From NCBI GenBank assembly GCA_023525975.1, contig CM042023.1, positions 2,653,501 to 2,717,500 of the forward strand: a stretch of 64,000 nucleotides of DNA, written 5' to 3'. Made by a program: the position numbers and the translations under genes. The first letter of the stretch is position 1; the number at the start of each line of letters is the position of its first letter. Under the pieces are notes generated by a model. It searched no databases. It had not been told where the DNA came from and was given only the letters and a program-made list of their open reading frames with translations. This document shows positions 59,660 to 64,000 of the stretch, piece after piece. Origin of the DNA: Smallanthus sonchifolius (Eukaryota > Streptophyta > Magnoliopsida > Asterales > Asteraceae).

Positions 59660-60123
59660 TATAAAAAACTAATACATTTTCTTATTTTTTATGAAAATCA
59701 TTTAATCGAATTTTGGTATATTAAAGTCCATCGATTTGAAAAAAGTACAATAACAAGTCACTAAACTAATTTAGTATATTGAAGTCTATAAACCTGTCTA
59801 AAATGCAAGCATATTCGTTTTTTATTTACAATTAGTTGTTAACTTTTAAATTGGTCAAAGTTTGATATAGTGACATTCAATATATTTAAAAAAAAAAAGA
59901 AATTATACCATCTTAATTTGACCAATTTAAAAGTTTACAAATAATTATTTAAAATAAAATGTACGTGCATTTTATACAAGTTTATGGATTTTAATATAAA
60001 AAAAGTTAGTTTAGTGATTTTGTCATGTATTTTTATATAAATTAAGGCAATTTAATATACGAAAGTTGGGTTGAAAGAAAGATTTTTTCATAAAAAAATA
60101 AGAAAATATATTGGTTTTCATTT
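59660..60123. mobile_element. Foldback MITE with arms of about 200 bp
   Basis: The left arm (CATTTTCTTATTTTTTATG...ACTTTTAAATTGGTCAAA, 59675-59858) returns inverted in the right arm (TTTGACCAATTTAAAAG...AAAATAAGAAAATATATTGG, about 59920-60123). Arm similarity is roughly 80 percent by eye. Non-coding. Confidence 0.8.
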
Positions 60124-60232
60124 TATTAGCTCTTTTCATTAATGTAATAAGGTGATACTTTTAGTGTCATCAAGACATTTTAGTTCATTGAAATTTGCTT
60201 AAAACAAAAGAAAAAATAGCTTAAACATTGAT

Positions 60233-60564
60233 TTTTTTGAACGACGAACATTGAATATTGTGACGTCGCACCCCCTGTCATATGGGAGAGCATCTTTCAA
60301 CTCCGACTAATATGTTGTCTTAACCGGGCCCACTTGGCGTCGGAGAGCATCCAAGGAAAAATCCCACCCAATACGGCCGCTTCCGGGCTTGAGGGAGAGC
60401 CGAGGCTCGAACCCTGGATCGGCGTGGGTAAAACCCAGGTGCATCAGCCTAAGAGCTAGGCCTCATTTGCATGTCCTAGAAACTAATGGGGAGGGCAGGG
60501 ATTGAACCTGGGTCACAAGGAACACCAGGTCTCTCCCTTAACACTCCACCGTCAGCTCATTGGC
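60233..60564 (-). mobile_element. tRNA-derived SINE (family S1), copy 3
   Basis: A 332-bp body with the perfect 15-bp TSD AGCTTAAACATTGAT at 60218-60232 and 60565-60579. B-box-like CCAGGTTCAATCCC at its minus-strand head, A-run at 60233-60238. The sequence is very close to copies 1 and 2. Confidence 0.93.
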
Positions 60565-60579
60565 AGCTTAAACATTGAT

Positions 60580-61156
60580 AATAGTTAAAAGATATGTAGT
60601 GCACGCTCGTTTAAAACTTATCTGATTTCTGGCACCAAAAAGCCCATAGGTTCTAGGGGTCGGCATCCCCTTGGTGAGGTCCAAACTCCAAGGGGCAGGG
60701 CCCTGAAGTGTTCCAACCTTGGTGGTGGCGGGTGGAATTGATCATCGGTATGAATTGATCAATCAGTAGCAATTGGATGATCAACAATAACTAAGTTACT
60801 GCTGAGTGCTGACACATTTCCTCCAGATGTTACCGAATTAAACTACCAATCGTTTTAACCGTCGACTGACACTCATTCATAAAACATTGTGTCGTCTTAA
60901 CTAAACGTTGTGATGGCTTCCCAAATACAAAATGAAAGTTTTTGCTCTATTCTGGATACAAGTTTTTACACTAGAAACATACTTGTATTCTTTCTTAATT
61001 ATACGATTAAGATTTCGAGCGTAACATCGATATATTTTAAACTAACAATGATTAAACTCGCTTCAAAAAGATTATCCAGGCAATTATAAACTACAAAACC
61101 TACAATAAAGATTAATTTATTACTCATTAATTTTATTTATATTTTTATCTTTTTCT
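60580..61156. other. Spacer, nothing recognised
   Basis: A short stem CATCCCCTTGG ... CCAAGGGGCAG lies at 60667-60698. No gene. Confidence 0.3.
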
Positions 61157-61315
61157 TTCCCATGGAGCCGGGGGTCTAAACGGGAGCAGCCTCTCTATCC
61201 CTTGGGATAGGGGTAAGGTTTGCCCTCATCACACCCTCCCCAGACCCTACTAATAGCGTTAGCTATGTGTGGGATTATACTGGGTACGTTTGGTTTGGTT
61301 TGGTTTGGTTTCCAG
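61157..61315 (+). mobile_element. TS-like SINE
   Basis: It contains CCTCTCTATCCCTTGGGATAG, CCCTCCCCAGACCCTAC and GTGGGATTATACTGGGTACG, ending in (GTTTG)n at 61288-61312. These are hallmarks of the TS-type plant SINE 3' region. A related fragment is at 23945-24085. Confidence 0.65.
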
Positions 61316-61459
61316 GTGAAGATGATAAACCCTTTTTGTTTGTAAAATATTTAGTTTAGGCAATATTCTAGTGGAGGTAATGTTATAGAGTTATATATAG
61401 ATAAATGATGAAGAATAAACATACAAATATCTTTAATGGTGAAAATTATAGAAATAAAC

Positions 61460-61662
61460 GTTATGATAAACGAAGTAGAAAAAGGAGAGTCACCGTAAAA
61501 TTCAATTTAACAACATAAAGTTATGATAAACGAAGTACAAAAATGGTTTTAACAATTGTCACCGTAAAATTCAATTTAACAACATAAAGTTATGATAAAC
61601 GAAGTACAAAAATGGTTTTAACAATTGTCACCGTAAAATTCAATTTAACAACATAAAGTTTA
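61460..61662. repeat. 69-bp tandem repeat, three and a bit copies
   Basis: The unit starts GTTATGATAAACGAAGTA and contains GTCACCGTAAAATTC. Copies start at 61460, 61520 and 61589, with a partial at 61658. The first spacing is 60 bp, the others 69 bp. Confidence 0.93.
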
Positions 61663-61937
61663 GCAGTAACTAACCTGATATTTATTAGTCGATTATAAGT
61701 TTAGTAATTTAATTTAGTTGACTAATTCTTTTATATGATTAAAACTTATCTTGTTATTTCTTTATCAAATGTGTTGGTATGTTACCCAAGCTTGTAATCT
61801 AGCATTGTGGAAAGAAGAATATATAGAAACATTATTGTATGTTGCCATTATAGAATTTTATACAAAATATATTAAAAAAATATAACTAAATTAACAGACC
61901 TATAATAAAATGTTGTGAACACATAGGCGCAGTGTGA

Positions 61938-61981
61938 AGGTCTATCAATTAATTTGGTTATACTTTTTAATTGATAGACCT
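61938..61981. repeat. Perfect 14-bp hairpin
   Basis: AGGTCTATCAATTA and TAATTGATAGACCT flank a 16-bp loop. Possibly the remnant of a small MITE. Confidence 0.85.
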
Positions 61982-62144
61982 ATAGAATTATTTTTTTAAT
62001 ATAGCAGTTATATAAGTGAAACTTAAATAACCCTGTACCATGACATACCCTCATGAAAAATCTATGACCTCTATGAAAAATTTTGGTGACGCCCAAAAAA
62101 ATCATTTAAATATTTTTTATTTAAAAAATTTAACCCAATACAAT

Positions 62145-62345
62145 GTTAATTTGATTATTTGTTAGATTGTTAGTATGATTGTTAATTTTTTAGTTAGAAT
62201 GTTAGTAATAGTTGTTATTGGAATTCAATTACCCGTTAGAATCTTATTGCTAACTATTTAGTTACTAGTTCGAATGTTAGTAATAGCCATTAGAGTTTCA
62301 TTACTTGAGTTACAATGTTAGTAATAGCTATTTGATTTGAATATT
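62145..62345. repeat. Degenerate GTTAGTAATAG repeats
   Basis: About five copies of TTAGAATGTTAGTAATAG-like text, spaced by roughly 40-60 bp, form an old tandem array. Confidence 0.6.
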
Positions 62346-62784
62346 TATATTAGTAGTTTATTTGAATTTGAATTTTCAACGTTAACGAATATAGAAAGAT
62401 ATTTCAAAAGAAAATTATCAAACATGAAAATAATACTGCCAAATGAAAACCAATTTACTCTTAACACCATAATCAAAGAGATGAAATTAGATGGACATAT
62501 TTGATTAGAGGTCAATGTTAATCAAGAGGTCATGATTTTCCATAACGAGGGTTTAGTGTTAAACCTTGTTTGTTGTGCTTGGTTTGATTGTTATGGGAAC
62601 TAGCTAGAATATACCGTAAAAACCGATAGAGTAGTTTGCTTGTGTTGCTACTTGTTTAAGGAATATTATGGACATCCCAAAGATGTCCTTGTTATCGAAG
62701 GTTTTAATAGTTGTAATAAAACAAAAAAACATTTATGCTTCATGTGGGTGATGTTAATAGTTACACAACAATTCAATTAAAAAT

Positions 62785-64000
62785 ATGAAGATTTGCGTAT
62801 ACAAGATTAACCGATACATGGTGTCTCTGAAAACCAAAGTGATAAACAAAATTATGAATATTGATTATCGAGTTTGCTTGAATTCTTCGATTACTCTTTC
62901 CAAAAAGTTATTGAACCAAATATTATCCTTTCGTGATCATGATGAATCAGAAGATATTCTTTATAGAGGAACTTTCTTGGAGTCATTACAATTTTGTGGA
63001 GAACAAAATGAAGCCACTGGTAAGTTATATTAGTGAATGTACCAACGAATAACCAAATTACATCTCTAAAAATCGAAAAAGACATTTGTAATTGTTTTGC
63101 ACAAAAAGTAATAAAACAAATTTTTGAAGATCTTGGTGATGTTGTGTTTTCCTTACTTGAAAATCTTGGTGTTGCTTTGTTTTCCTTATATACATTATTT
63201 TGCCCGCCAACTTCAAGTAGTTGTTATGACGGTTGCAAGCAAACATGTGGGTGTTTGAAAATTTGTTGATATGGTAGGGACTTTGATGAATGTCGTTTAT
63301 CCATCTCGCAAACGACAATATATACATGCTTCGAGAAAGTCAAAAAGAGTTGGAAGAGGCAAGGTGTTGTTTAGAAATTGACACCGGAGTGGTTGAAATC
63401 AAGAAATTTCTCTTGCAATAGCAGAAGATACACATATTGGAGTTCTCATTATAAAACACTTGTGCATTTGGCTAGCTTATATTCATCATTATTGAAGTGC
63501 TTGAATCTATTTAAAAAAACATGTACTAGTATTGCTAGACAAAAACAAGCAAAAGGACTTCGGGTAGATTTCTTGATGAAGTATATTTGTCATATATATT
63601 ATCTCAATCTCTTCAAAGGAAAGATCAAAGTTTGGTGAATGTAGTTTATTGGTTAATTCAACAAAGCGACTACCGCAAAAGTTTAGAGCTGACGGTTTTG
63701 AATCATCTGGAAGATGTCAACTCTTTTTTTGTGAAAAACTTGACATTAAAATGGTTAACACGAACAACAATTACATCAACCAAATAGTAGAAGACAATGA
63801 CTAAGATCATGTAATCTCAACTATTACGAGTTTAATTGTTTCAACACAATGTTAGATATGCAAATCCAAGAGTTGGGAACTGATTTGACGAGATAAAATC
63901 CGAATTACTTATGTGTATGGGTACTTTAAGCCTATGTGATAACTTTCGTGAATTTGATATACCAAAGATGCTAAGGTTGGTCCCGATCTATCCATATAAT
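62785..64000 (+). pseudogene. hAT transposase (TTF/DUF4371, ZMYM1-like), decayed
   Basis: Pieces of one protein appear in order on the plus strand but in different frames: ILSFRDHDESEDILYRGTF and LESLQFCGEQNEA (62920-63015), TSLKIEKDICNCFAQK and IFEDLGDVVFSLL (63060-63170), SSHYKTLVHLASLYSSLLKCL (63435-63500), LSQSLQRKDQSLVNVVYWL (63595-63655), LDMQIQELG (63850-63880) and SELLMCMGTLSLCDNF (63900-63950). This order is that of the DUF4371 and hAT regions of plant TTF-type zinc-finger transposases. Several stops and frameshifts intervene. The rest, including the dimerisation region, would lie right of the window. It cannot be active. Confidence 0.8.

Larger units (their letters stand above)
61663..62784. 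other. AT-rich spacer before the hAT pseudogene
   Basis: Apart from the hairpin and degenerate repeats listed separately, no coding signal is seen. Part of it may be the decayed 5' end of the hAT element. Confidence 0.3.

Noticed and set aside
61460..61662. CRISPR-like array
   Set aside because: The units are directly tandem without distinct spacers, and the genome is a plant nuclear one.

Overview
The window looks like intergenic-rich nuclear DNA of a eudicot plant. It has GT-AG introns, AT-rich spacers, plant-type LTR retrotransposons primed by initiator Met-tRNA (TGGTATCAGAGC), tRNA-derived SINEs and many MITEs. An Asteraceae source is my guess from the style of the protein and repeat families; nothing in the sequence proves it.

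Only three ordinary host genes are visible. (1) A flavin-containing monooxygenase at 1-1446 (minus strand, four exons, running off the left edge). (2) A two-exon, secreted, kinase-less protein with a wall-associated-kinase galacturonan-binding domain at 6833-8311 (plus). (3) A nine-exon EDR2-like/DUF1336 (CW14-type) protein at 21775-24683 (minus), complete at 494 codons and carrying one GC-AG intron. Nothing suggests that these three work together; they are islands between repeats.

The rest is a layered record of insertions, many with readable target-site duplications (TSDs). 8.5-9.4 kb: a short SINE split by a hAT-type element. 9.7-14.5 kb: a complete but disabled Ty1/copia element with 210-bp LTRs. 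15.2-20.0 kb: a series of MITEs (PIF/Harbinger, two Mutator-like with 9-bp TSDs, hAT-like). 25.1-43.9 kb: an old Mutator-like (MULE) district with an ATHILA-ORF1-like ORF, a decayed FAR1/MULE transposase fused to an OTU-like protease domain, giant ACAT-repeat palindromes and many copies of a short GTCACGTAT...ATACGTGAC palindrome. This district was split at 27702/35484 by a Ty3/gypsy element with 2.8-kb LTRs, which itself contains a solo LTR at 28250-29551. 44-50 kb: a Harbinger relic containing a SINE, a hAT inserted into a hAT, and further hAT-type elements. 50-64 kb: several SINEs (one inside another), a truncated LTR element with small leader ORFs, foldback MITEs and a decayed hAT transposase (TTF/DUF4371 type) that leaves the window at the right edge.

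The most unusual material is at 35.5-43.9 kb: the repeated palindromic GTCACGTAT motif, the mirrored ACAT arrays, a hairpin with arms of about 200 bp, and the MULE-OTU gene. Exon borders and protein calls come from reading the sequence by eye. No database search was made.
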